Part shown: in pieces, positions 16,686-24,092 of the stretch | How positions within the stretch are numbered: position 1 is the stretch's first letter | Layout of the letters: the number at the start of each line of letters is the position of its first letter | Source: an uncultured Cetobacterium sp. | GTDB taxonomy: Bacteria; Fusobacteriota; Fusobacteriia; Fusobacteriales; Fusobacteriaceae | DNA: 40,377 nucleotides | Reading direction: 5' to 3' | Assembly: GCF_947038635.1 (NCBI RefSeq) | Contig: NZ_CAMQXC010000006.1 | Span: 1 to 40,377 of the forward strand | Position numbers and translations under genes: made by a program | Notes under the pieces: generated by a model | The model's input: the letters and a program-made list of their open reading frames with translations, nothing else | What the model was told of the DNA's origin: nothing | Databases searched by the model: none

Positions 16686-17702
16686 ATGTCATTTTTTATG
16701 TATGTTTTTTTAATAGCTTGTGTATACTACAACAAAAAAGGAAACCCCTGGTTTTTATATCATCACATTGGAGAAGGTGGAGTTCCCACAGATTGGTTTG
16801 AGGAACATCTTAAAAATATATGGTTTTTAAATATGAAAACTCTAACAAATAAAGAGATGTTAGAATCTCTAGATAAGCATGGAAAGTTACCTAAAAATAG
16901 TTTAGCTCTAACTTTTGATGATGGTTACTATGATAACTATAAAAATGCTTTTCCACTTTTAAAAAAGTATAAGATGAAAGCTACACTTTATCTTAATACT
17001 GCCTATGTGGAAAATGATGAAAATAGAGCTTTTACATATCTTAGTTGGAAAGAGATTGAAGAGATGAGTAGTTCTGGAGTTTTTGATATTCAGTTACACT
17101 CTCATAAGCATATGCCTATTTTTGTAAATACATCTTTTGATAGAGTTGTAACTAGTGATGATCTACTAGATAGAGATATTCAGCATCTTTACGGTGGAGC
17201 TGCTAAAATTGGGTTCCCTATTTTTGGAAAAAGAGGAGAGTTTTCTAGCACAGGAGTTATTGTTCCTTTAGAAGCTGCTGAAAAATTCAAAAACTTCTAT
17301 GAAAATCTATCTGATGAAGAAAAAGGAAACAAGAAGCTTATTCAGGATTTTATAAATGGTGAGCTTCATAAAGATCTGATTTTTGAAACATTAGAAACAG
17401 CTAAAACTAGAGTTTTAAATGATCTAAATGAAAATATATCTCTTATTGAGAAACATACAGGGCAAAAACCAGAGTTTTTCTGTTGGCCTTGGGGACACAA
17501 ATCACCTGAGTTTATAGCCATTTTAAAAAGTGCTGGAATTGCAGGATTTGTTACTACTCGTAAGGGAACTAATGGTTTAAAACTAGATTTAGAAAATATT
17601 AGAAGAGTTGAACTTAGAGTGTTTTCACCTTTAAAGTTTAAACTTAACTTACTAATTTGTAGAAACTACTTATTAGGGAAAATTTATCAAGTGCTTTCAT
17701 AG
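16686..17702 (+). CDS. polysaccharide deacetylase family protein (NodB domain)
   Basis: Carbohydrate esterase family 4 enzyme, which removes N- or O-acetyl groups from a polysaccharide using a metal ion. The NodB motif 1 is TFDD (D78, D79 in LTFDDGYYDNY), and motif 2 is H138-S-x-x-H142. A later HKSPEFIAILKSAGIAGFVTT stretch matches the C-terminal part of the fold. The first 15 residues are hydrophobic and could anchor the protein or form a non-cleaved signal. The length of 338 residues is above the bare NodB domain, with an insertion at about 150-230. The start follows AGGAGGG. It lies 28 bp before a WaaE-like glycosyltransferase, so an LPS or surface-glycan substrate is more probable than chitin or peptidoglycan. 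Confidence 0.85.
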   Translation: MSFFMYVFLIACVYYNKKGNPWFLYHHIGEGGVPTDWFEEHLKNIWFLNMKTLTNKEMLESLDKHGKLPKNSLALTFDDGYYDNYKNAFPLLKKYKMKATLYLNTAYVENDENRAFTYLSWKEIEEMSSSGVFDIQLHSHKHMPIFVNTSFDRVVTSDDLLDRDIQHLYGGAAKIGFPIFGKRGEFSSTGVIVPLEAAEKFKNFYENLSDEEKGNKKLIQDFINGELHKDLIFETLETAKTRVLNDLNENISLIEKHTGQKPEFFCWPWGHKSPEFIAILKSAGIAGFVTTRKGTNGLKLDLENIRRVELRVFSPLKFKLNLLICRNYLLGKIYQVLS

Positions 17703-17730
17703 GTACAAGGGAAACAGGAGGGATTTTTAG

Positions 17731-18471
17731 ATGTTGTCAGTGGGGCTAATAACGTTTAATGAGGAATTAAGATTAGGAAGAACTTTAAAAGCAGTTCAAG
17801 GGTTGGCAGATGAAATTGTTGTTATTGATAGTTTTAGTACAGATAATACTGTTGAAATAGCAAAGTCTTTTGGAGCTAAGGTTGAGCAGATATCTTGGCC
17901 TGGATATGGAATGCAAAAGAACAATGTTATTGAAAGATGTACTAAAGATTGGATACTACTTATAGATGCTGATGAGGTTATTACACCTGAGTTAGCAAAA
18001 GAGATTAAAGAGGTTATGGAGCATGGTGACTATTATGTCTATGAGATTCCATTTAACTCTGTATGTTTTGGAAAACGTATACGTTTTGGTGGATGGAGTG
18101 GAAGCTCTAGAGTTAGATTATTTAAGAAAACTAGTGGTCACTACTCTTTAGATGCTGTACATGAACAGTTTTTAACTGGTGATGATATTGGTAAACTTCA
18201 CCACAGAATAGACCATTATACATATGAGGATTACTATGATTATCTACATAAATTTAATAGATACACTAGTGAAGGAGCTCTTGTAGCTTTTAATAAAAAT
18301 AAAAGTGCTGGACTTTTTAATATAGTTTTAAATCCTATATTTAAATTCCTTAGAATGTATATATTTAGATTTGGATTTTTAGATGGTATTGAAGGACTTG
18401 CTCTTTCAACTTTTAGCGCTCTTTATACAAGTGTAAAATATCTAAAACTTAGGGAGATGAAGAAAAAGTAG
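17731..18471 (+). CDS. glycosyltransferase family 2, WaaE/KdtX-like
   Basis: A 246-residue GT2 enzyme of the WaaE type (LPS core beta-1,4-glucosyltransferase). The N-terminal SVGLITFNEELRLGRTL is the family opening, VVIDSFSTDNT follows, and the DxD-type metal site is IDADE (D79-A-D81). The downstream motifs GGWSGSSRVRLF and DAVHEQFL also match the family. The last 12 codons form the first copy of a 33-bp direct repeat whose second copy overlaps the response-regulator start, so its present C terminus (REMKKK) may have been remade when the fic gene entered. It forms an operon with the deacetylase. The substrate is probably the inner core, but the transferred sugar is unproven. Confidence 0.88.
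   Translation: MLSVGLITFNEELRLGRTLKAVQGLADEIVVIDSFSTDNTVEIAKSFGAKVEQISWPGYGMQKNNVIERCTKDWILLIDADEVITPELAKEIKEVMEHGDYYVYEIPFNSVCFGKRIRFGGWSGSSRVRLFKKTSGHYSLDAVHEQFLTGDDIGKLHHRIDHYTYEDYYDYLHKFNRYTSEGALVAFNKNKSAGLFNIVLNPIFKFLRMYIFRFGFLDGIEGLALSTFSALYTSVKYLKLREMKKK
18435..18467 (+). repeat. 33-bp direct repeat, left copy bordering fic
   Basis: Identical over 33 bases to 19596-19628. It starts AAAATATCTAAAACTT and lies inside the 3' end of the GT2 gene. The bases just outside the two copies do not match. Confidence 0.95.
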
Positions 18472-18474
18472 AGA

Positions 18475-18552
18475 TATCTACCTCATTTCATTGCTTTCTG
18501 CATCATTTAATAGTAAAATGAGGTAGATAAATATAAAATGAGGTAGATAAAT
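18475..18552 (+). promoter_or_regulatory. fic promoter with operator-like repeats
   Basis: A -35 TTGCTT (18491-18496) and -10 TAAAAT (18514-18519) are spaced 17 bp. A 19-bp element (TAAAATGAGGTAGATAAAT) occurs at 18514-18532, covering the -10, and at 18534-18552, covering the fic Shine-Dalgarno and the first bases of the start codon. A 14-bp inverted copy (TATCTACCTCATTT) sits at 18475-18488, just upstream of the -35. Three copies around one promoter suggest autoregulation, perhaps by the Fic protein's winged-helix tail. Confidence 0.65.
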
Positions 18553-19606
18553 GAAATTTTTTAATTATAATAAAGTTTTAGAAAGTTTATTAAGTAATCC
18601 TGATATTGTAGAAATAGCTATGGCTATTCAAGAATATAAAGGAAAACAAGAGCTATTTATTGAGGCTAAATCTGATATTTTAGAAAAAATGTTAGAGGTT
18701 GCTATAATTCAAAGTACAGGGGCATCTAATAGAATCGAGGGAATTTATACCTCTGAAAAAAGATTAGAAGAGATTATTGTCCAAAAATCAGAGCCTAAAA
18801 ATCGTTCTGAAGAAGAAATATCTGGTTATCGAGATGTATTAACTACTATTCATGAAAACTATGACTACATAACTATTAAGCCCTCAGTACTCTTACAACT
18901 TCATAGAGATTTATACTCTTTTAGTTTAAATACTGGTGGAACTTGGAAAAATCAAGACAACGAAATAACTGAAATTGATTCTTTTGGAAATAAATCAATT
19001 AGATTTAAACCTCTCTCTGCCCTAGAAACTCCTTTAGCTATGGAAAACTTATGTAATGAATACAATAGAATTTTGAAAGAAAAAACACCTTATCTTAGAC
19101 TTTTTTTAATTCCTGTATTTATACTAGATTTCTTGTCAATTCATCCTTTTAATGATGGAAACGGGAGAATGAGTCGTCTTTTAACACTTTTGCTGTTATA
19201 TCAAAATAACTATATTGTTGGAAAATATATTAGTCTTGAAATGCTTATTGAAAAAACAAAATCCCATTATTATGATTCCTTAAAAGAAAGTTCTTTTCAA
19301 TGGAATGATAATTTAAATAGCTATAGTTCTTTTGTTAAATATTCTTTACAAATCATTTTAAAAGCTTATAGAGAATTTTCTGAAAGAGTGGAGCTTTTGT
19401 CTAATTCAAATATTTCAAAATATCAAAGAATCAAAAATCTCTTTGATAACAGACTTAGTAAAATTAATAAAAAGAATATATCAATAACTTTTCCAGATAT
19501 AAGTATAACCACTATTGAAAGAACTTTAAAAACTCTTTTAGAAGAGGAGTATATTGAAAAAATTGGAAGTGGAAGAAATACAAGTTATGTTCGAAAAAAT
19601 ATCTAA
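18551..19606 (+). CDS. Fic family protein, class II with inhibitory motif and C-terminal winged helix
   Basis: Fic enzymes usually transfer AMP from ATP to a target protein. The 351 residues contain an N-terminal Fic_N-like region with the inhibitory motif S59-N-R-I-E63-G64 ([S/T]xxxE[G/N]; class II placement), then the Fic domain with the full active-site motif HPFNDGNGRMSR (H198-R209). The last 70 residues look like a winged helix (PDISITTIERTLKTLLEEEY). So the enzyme should be catalytically competent and auto-inhibited. GAGG lies 7 bases before the ATG, inside a repeated operator-like element. The gene sits alone between a GT2 and a two-component system and is bordered by 33-bp perfect repeats, a sign of later insertion. 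No partner antitoxin gene is seen, as expected for class II. Confidence 0.93.
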   Translation: MKFFNYNKVLESLLSNPDIVEIAMAIQEYKGKQELFIEAKSDILEKMLEVAIIQSTGASNRIEGIYTSEKRLEEIIVQKSEPKNRSEEEISGYRDVLTTIHENYDYITIKPSVLLQLHRDLYSFSLNTGGTWKNQDNEITEIDSFGNKSIRFKPLSALETPLAMENLCNEYNRILKEKTPYLRLFLIPVFILDFLSIHPFNDGNGRMSRLLTLLLLYQNNYIVGKYISLEMLIEKTKSHYYDSLKESSFQWNDNLNSYSSFVKYSLQIILKAYREFSERVELLSNSNISKYQRIKNLFDNRLSKINKKNISITFPDISITTIERTLKTLLEEEYIEKIGSGRNTSYVRKNI

Positions 19607-19628
19607 AACTTAGGGAGATGAAGAAAAA
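19596..19628 (+). repeat. 33-bp direct repeat, right copy bordering fic
   Basis: Second copy of the 18435-18467 sequence. It includes the end of fic and the Shine-Dalgarno AGGGAG of the response-regulator gene. The distance between copies is 1161 bp, a multiple of three. Confidence 0.95.
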
Positions 19629-19629
19629 A

Positions 19630-20277
19630 ATGATACTAATTGTTGAGGATACTGAGAGTTTGCGAAAACTTTCTAGAAAAATTTTAGAAAAAGAGGGATT
19701 CTCTGTAGATGAAGCTGAAAATGGAGAGATTGCTTTTGAAAAAATAAGTGGAGAAACAAAATATTCACTTATTCTTTTAGATATAATGATGCCTAAAATG
19801 GATGGAATGGAGTTTATTAAAAACTTAAGAACTTTCTCTGAGATCCCTGTTGTTTTTATAACAGCTCTTTCAGATGAGCGTAGTCAAGTTCTGGCTTATG
19901 AAAATGGAGCCGATGGATATCTTACTAAACCTTTTTCCAAAGCATTACTTCTTTCTATGGTTAAAAGATTTGAACAAAAATCATCAAAGCCTGTGCATTA
20001 TGATGAGCTAACTCTTTCAAAATCTAGCAGAGGTGTTTTTATAAATGATGAAGAGATACATCTTCCAACTAAAGAGCGTGAACTTCTATTTTATTTAGAG
20101 GAAAATAAAGGAACTATTAAAACTAGAGAGCAGATTCTAGATGCCATTTGGGGTTACGATTTCTATGGAAATGATAGAGTTGTTGATAAACATATAGCTA
20201 AACTTCGTGATAGACTTGGAGAATCTAACAGATTTATTAAAACTGTTAAAGCTCTTGGCTACAAGTTTGAGGTTTAA
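19630..20277 (+). CDS. OmpR/PhoB-family response regulator
   Basis: A response regulator of about 215 residues. The receiver domain (1-110) has acidic E6-D7, phospho-acceptor D51 in LLDIMMPKMDG, T79 and K100 in LTKPF. The C-terminal winged helix (about 120-215) ends in the typical RDRLGESNRFIKTVKALGYKFEV. I prefer the ATG at 19630, giving the classical opening MILIVEDTES; the ATG at 19618 directly abuts its Shine-Dalgarno, which leaves no spacing. The gene is one base from the histidine kinase gene. The 5' end lies in the right copy of the 33-bp repeat. Before the fic insertion it probably followed the GT2 gene directly, and a target in envelope control is likely. Confidence 0.92.
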   Translation: MILIVEDTESLRKLSRKILEKEGFSVDEAENGEIAFEKISGETKYSLILLDIMMPKMDGMEFIKNLRTFSEIPVVFITALSDERSQVLAYENGADGYLTKPFSKALLLSMVKRFEQKSSKPVHYDELTLSKSSRGVFINDEEIHLPTKERELLFYLEENKGTIKTREQILDAIWGYDFYGNDRVVDKHIAKLRDRLGESNRFIKTVKALGYKFEV

Positions 20278-20278
20278 T

Positions 20279-21874
20279 ATGAAGTTGAGAAATAAACTAA
20301 TTTTAATTCTATCTTTAGTTCTTTTAGTATCGCTCTTTTTAGAGGGAGTTTTAGGAAATATCTATTTTGAAAAATATTTTAGATATACAAAAGTTTTACA
20401 ACTTGAAAAGATTGATTTTATAAACAGTGGTAAAATTGATTATGATAAACTTAAAGCCTATGAAAAAAATCAAAATGCTTTAGTTATGATTTATAAGGAT
20501 AATAAAATTATAAATCTTGAAAATTTTTATTATATAAAGGTCAAAACTCAAGATGGAGAGGCTTTTGTGCTACTTGATGCCTTTTTAGATAACCTTTACT
20601 CAAATACTCCTTTAAAAATTGAGAATAGAGATTTAGTTGAGATAACAGCTATTAAAGTTTTAAATGACTATTATCTTCCAACAACTTTAATAAAAAATAA
20701 TGATATTTTTAAAGACTATAAATTTAGTTATCGTTCTAAGGATATCTTTGATATTAAAGGTAGAGTAGAACAGGTTAATACCCCTTATACTCAATCTAGT
20801 TTAGGAGATGATTTTTTAGAATCTCTTTTAACTATTGATGTTTTAAAACCACAAAAAGGGAGATATAAAGATGTGGATGGAGATGACGAGTTTCAACTTA
20901 TTACTTTAAATCGTGATGGATACAAAGTTGTTATCTTTTACTCTTTTGAAAATATTAAAGATATATTTCCCTCTTTAAAGTTATATTTTTATATGAAAGC
21001 TATTTTAATTATTCTTTTAACTATTCTTATTGGAGTGATTTTAGAAAAAATTATGATTAATCCAATTGTTAATCTTTCAAAAATAAGTGAGAAAATAGCT
21101 AATCTTAATTTTATAAAAGAGATTGATTATAAAAGTAAAGACGAGATTGGAACTCTTTATAAGGATATATTTAAAATGAGTGAAAAACTTGAAAACATAA
21201 TTGAACTTTATAGAGGAAAAGTCTCTCGAAATAAGGAAGCTCAAATAAAGTTAGAGGAGAGTATCAAGCTTTTTATGCATGAAGTTAAAACTCCCCTTTC
21301 AGCTATTATAGGATTTAGTGACCTTCTTTTAGAGGATGAAGCTAATGAGGAGATTAAAATTATAAATACTGAAAGTAAGAGAATTTTAAAAATGGCTAAC
21401 ACTCTTTTAGAGGAGAATCGTTACTCTCAAAATGAGATGATTTTAAATAAAAAAACCTTTAGTTTAATCTCTTTAATTGAACTTTCTTTAAAGATTTTAG
21501 AAGGAGAAAACAAAAATATAGATATTGATATCTCTCATTTAAAAAATACCTCAATCTATGGTGATAGAGAGAAGTTAGAACAAGTTATACTAAATATTTT
21601 AAAAAATGGTTTAGAGTATGCTAAAAAAGAGATAAAGATTTATACTGAAGAAAAAAATAATGAGATAACTCTATTTTTAGAAAATGATGGACCTCATATT
21701 CTAAATGAAAATTTAGATAAAGTTTGGAATAAATTCTTTTCATCCAATAGTGGTGATAGAGGCCTTGGACTTTATATATCTTCAGAGATTTTAGATGCTC
21801 ATGGATTTAATTATGGCGCTCAAAATAGTGAGCTCGGTGCGAAATTTTTTATAGTTTTAAAAAAGGGGATATAA
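20279..21874 (+). CDS. sensor histidine kinase
   Basis: Membrane-bound kinase of 531 residues, partner of the adjacent response regulator. Membrane helices at about 7-25 and 235-258 enclose a periplasmic sensor of roughly 200 residues without a recognised domain. A HAMP-like linker (NPIVNLSKISEKIANLNF) follows, then the HisKA domain with H334 in FMHEVKTPLSAIIGFSDLLL, the N box LNILKNGLEYA and the G2 box GDRGLGLYIS. The HATPase domain is short, and the usual DxGxG box is degenerate (LENDGPHI). I chose the ATG at 20279, which follows GAGG and lies just after the regulator stop; a longer reading into the regulator gene is not credible. Confidence 0.9.
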   Translation: MKLRNKLILILSLVLLVSLFLEGVLGNIYFEKYFRYTKVLQLEKIDFINSGKIDYDKLKAYEKNQNALVMIYKDNKIINLENFYYIKVKTQDGEAFVLLDAFLDNLYSNTPLKIENRDLVEITAIKVLNDYYLPTTLIKNNDIFKDYKFSYRSKDIFDIKGRVEQVNTPYTQSSLGDDFLESLLTIDVLKPQKGRYKDVDGDDEFQLITLNRDGYKVVIFYSFENIKDIFPSLKLYFYMKAILIILLTILIGVILEKIMINPIVNLSKISEKIANLNFIKEIDYKSKDEIGTLYKDIFKMSEKLENIIELYRGKVSRNKEAQIKLEESIKLFMHEVKTPLSAIIGFSDLLLEDEANEEIKIINTESKRILKMANTLLEENRYSQNEMILNKKTFSLISLIELSLKILEGENKNIDIDISHLKNTSIYGDREKLEQVILNILKNGLEYAKKEIKIYTEEKNNEITLFLENDGPHILNENLDKVWNKFFSSNSGDRGLGLYISSEILDAHGFNYGAQNSELGAKFFIVLKKGI

Positions 21875-21887
21875 AAGAGATATTCTC

Positions 21888-21907
21888 AGGTTAATATAGG
21901 TTATAAA
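21888..21907 (+). promoter_or_regulatory. possible response-regulator site and promoter
   Basis: AGGTTA occurs twice with exactly 10 bp between starts (21888 and 21898), the spacing used by OmpR-family regulators, and overlaps a -10-like TATAAA (21902-21907) upstream of the small secreted-protein gene. Short motif, tentative. Confidence 0.4.
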
Positions 21908-21933
21908 ATAACACGTATTAAAGGAGAACAACT

Positions 21934-22278
21934 ATGAAAAAATTACTATTTTTAATGACTTTAGTTTCAGCACTGTCTTTTGCAAAAGATTCCCCAACTG
22001 ATATTTTAGAGGATCGTATCGAGGATCATCTAAAAGTTAGAATGGAATCTATCTTAAAAAAAGCTGACTATGATGTTACAATTGTTAATAACAATATGAA
22101 TGTAGAGGTTGAACTTGAAGGACTTACAGTTCCTAAACTAAACTTCGATAAAGTTGCTCAAGATATCTTAAAAAATCTAGGAACAGATAGCTCTGTTGAT
22201 GACATATACATTGTTATAAAACATGATAGTGCAGTTGGAGAGGACAAAATTCTTTACTCACAATACTTTAAAAAATAA
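21934..22278 (+). CDS. small secreted protein of unknown function
   Basis: A 114-residue protein with a signal peptide (MKKLLFLMTLVSALSFA, cleavage near residue 17). The mature part of about 95 residues is charged, without cysteine, and predicted to mix helix and strand; I recognise no family. It should be periplasmic. It starts 59 bp after the histidine kinase gene with AAAGGAG before the ATG and ends at a strong terminator. Position and a 10-bp-spaced direct repeat upstream make it a candidate target or accessory sensor of the two-component system, but nothing in the protein itself proves that. Confidence 0.75.
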   Translation: MKKLLFLMTLVSALSFAKDSPTDILEDRIEDHLKVRMESILKKADYDVTIVNNNMNVEVELEGLTVPKLNFDKVAQDILKNLGTDSSVDDIYIVIKHDSAVGEDKILYSQYFKK

Positions 22279-22289
22279 TAGCTTTTATT

Positions 22290-22317
22290 AACCCTCTAAA
22301 CTAATTTAGAGGGTTTT
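22290..22317 (+). terminator. intrinsic terminator after the small secreted-protein gene
   Basis: Perfect 11-bp stem AACCCTCTAAA / TTTAGAGGGTT with loop CTAA, followed by further T. Confidence 0.9.
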
Positions 22318-22333
22318 CTATTTGCATCTAATA

Positions 22334-22342
22334 TGTTATACT
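22334..22342 (+). promoter_or_regulatory. extended -10 promoter for the c-di-GMP operon
   Basis: TGTTATACT with -10 TATACT (22337-22342), about 44 bases before the first ATG and just after the previous terminator. The same TTTGCAT ... TGTTATACT arrangement appears before the toxin gene at 34216-34234. Confidence 0.55.
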
Positions 22343-22385
22343 AATCTAATCTACTATCTAATTTTAAAGGAGTTTTAAGCTATAT

Positions 22386-24092
22386 ATGAAAAGAAAGCCT
22401 CATAATATTTTTGCAGCTTTTTCTATTATTTTAATAATAATATCTTTTATCTCATTTTTGGTTATTAAAGAGAATAATCTACAAAAGAAAGAATCATCTT
22501 TTTTTAAAAAAATAACACCAAGCAACAATAATATTGATTTTGAGAAACTCTCTCCTTTGGAAAAAGATATTTGGGATAAATTTCAAGAAATACCTAAAAG
22601 TGAATATAATACCAAATATGAAGAGATTGCTGAAAATAATAGAGTTCTTTTAAATATATCCTCTAAAGAAAATAATATTGGAGCTTATATTCTGAAAATA
22701 GTTTTAAATAGTGGAGAGCTCTCTCCAAAAGCTAAACTTTTTATTTTGAATAAACTTAGAGTTTTAGATGCTTCCTCTGGAAATATTGTTGACTCTATTA
22801 AAATAACCATGGAATCTCTCAATTTAGCGGAAGAATTAAACTCTGAAAGCGATATTGTTAAAGCTAAAATTGCTTTAAGTTCTATTTTTAATAGTTTAGG
22901 TGGACATGAATCTTCTATAAAAATACTTCAAGATATTGATATTGAAAATAAAAATTTCCCAGGAGTTTCAAGAGTTACAATATCTTTATACTTATATTTG
23001 GCAGAAAATTATGGTTTTTTAAATAATACCACTGAGGGATTTAAATATCTAAATAAAATTACACCTTTAATAACTGACGAGTGCGGCGAATATAAAAAAA
23101 ATATTTTAATTTTAAAAAATCTACTTGAAGCTAGACTTTATATAATATTAGATGATCAAGAGGCTGCTCTAAAGTGCTTAAATACTGCTAATCAACTATT
23201 AGCTAACTTAGAAAAAGCCTTTTTTACTGATCTTAAAACTTTGCGTTTATTAACTTTAGAGAGTTATTATTTAAAATATAACTCTCTAAAGTTTTCTCCA
23301 AATAGTATAAAAAATTTTATTAAAAATACTAACTATCATGGAGATATTACATTTTTAAAAATAGCTTTTAATCTACTTTTTCAGTACTACTATGAAACTA
23401 AAGATTTTGAGGAATATACTAAACTTGCAAAATCTTATGATAGCTATCTAGCTGAGGTAAATCTAGCTAATAATAAAGTTTTTACTATGTATCTTATTGA
23501 AAATCTAGAAAATGAATATTTTAGTAAAGAAAATGAAAAACTTTACAGAAATATTTTCTTACTTATTCTTCTTATGGTTTTAATTCTAGGGGTATCATAT
23601 AAACGTATGTTATATCTTGATAAAAAGTCTAAAGTTGATGCTTTAACAACTATTGGAAATAGACTGGCTTTTAAAGAGGATTTCAACTTTTTAAAAGGTA
23701 ATAACTATTGTATGTTACTTTTTGATATTGATAATTTTAAAAAAATTAATGATACTTATGGTCATGAGTTTGGTGATGAAGTATTATCTACTATAGGAAA
23801 AATTCTTAAAACTATTGAAAATAAAGAGATTTCTATCTATCGTATTGGTGGTGAAGAGTTTGCCATTATTTTTACTCATTTTAATGAAAGTTTTGCTATG
23901 GAAAGTTGTGAATATATTAGAAAAAGTGTGGAGAATATCCATTGGAAATACCCAATTACTGTTACAATAAGTGGTGGCTTTGCCAAGTCTATGGAAAATA
24001 TATATGCTGAATGTGATAAAAGACTTTATAAAGCTAAAGGCTCTGGAAAAAATATGATTATATATCAAGATATAAATGAAGGAGATGTTTAA
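22386..24092 (+). CDS. diguanylate cyclase with periplasmic TPR-like sensor region
   Basis: Predicted to make c-di-GMP from two GTP. A membrane helix at about 10-27 and another at about 388-406 enclose a long, helix-rich region resembling TPR repeats, which would face the periplasm. The cytoplasmic GGDEF domain has the metal site LFDIDNFKKINDTYGHEFGD and an intact active site GGEEF (488-492). The inhibitory RxxD is missing at the expected place, so product inhibition by the usual I-site is unlikely. The stop overlaps the start of the next gene by one base (TAATG). Rather long gap (13) between GGAG and ATG, so translation may be modest. Sensor ligand unknown. Confidence 0.9.
   Translation: MKRKPHNIFAAFSIILIIISFISFLVIKENNLQKKESSFFKKITPSNNNIDFEKLSPLEKDIWDKFQEIPKSEYNTKYEEIAENNRVLLNISSKENNIGAYILKIVLNSGELSPKAKLFILNKLRVLDASSGNIVDSIKITMESLNLAEELNSESDIVKAKIALSSIFNSLGGHESSIKILQDIDIENKNFPGVSRVTISLYLYLAENYGFLNNTTEGFKYLNKITPLITDECGEYKKNILILKNLLEARLYIILDDQEAALKCLNTANQLLANLEKAFFTDLKTLRLLTLESYYLKYNSLKFSPNSIKNFIKNTNYHGDITFLKIAFNLLFQYYYETKDFEEYTKLAKSYDSYLAEVNLANNKVFTMYLIENLENEYFSKENEKLYRNIFLLILLMVLILGVSYKRMLYLDKKSKVDALTTIGNRLAFKEDFNFLKGNNYCMLLFDIDNFKKINDTYGHEFGDEVLSTIGKILKTIENKEISIYRIGGEEFAIIFTHFNESFAMESCEYIRKSVENIHWKYPITVTISGGFAKSMENIYAECDKRLYKAKGSGKNMIIYQDINEGDV

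Noticed and set aside
18468-19595. Insertion sequence around fic
   Set aside because: No transposase, no terminal inverted repeats and only fic lies between the 33-bp repeats, so I call it an insertion of unknown mechanism.
20207-20278. Longer N terminus for the histidine kinase, starting inside the response-regulator gene
   Set aside because: The extra residues are the regulator's own codons in another frame; the ATG at 20279 has a Shine-Dalgarno and opens a membrane segment.
23784-24068. Antisense ORF in the GGDEF domain region
   Set aside because: Shadow frame opposite conserved GGDEF motifs.
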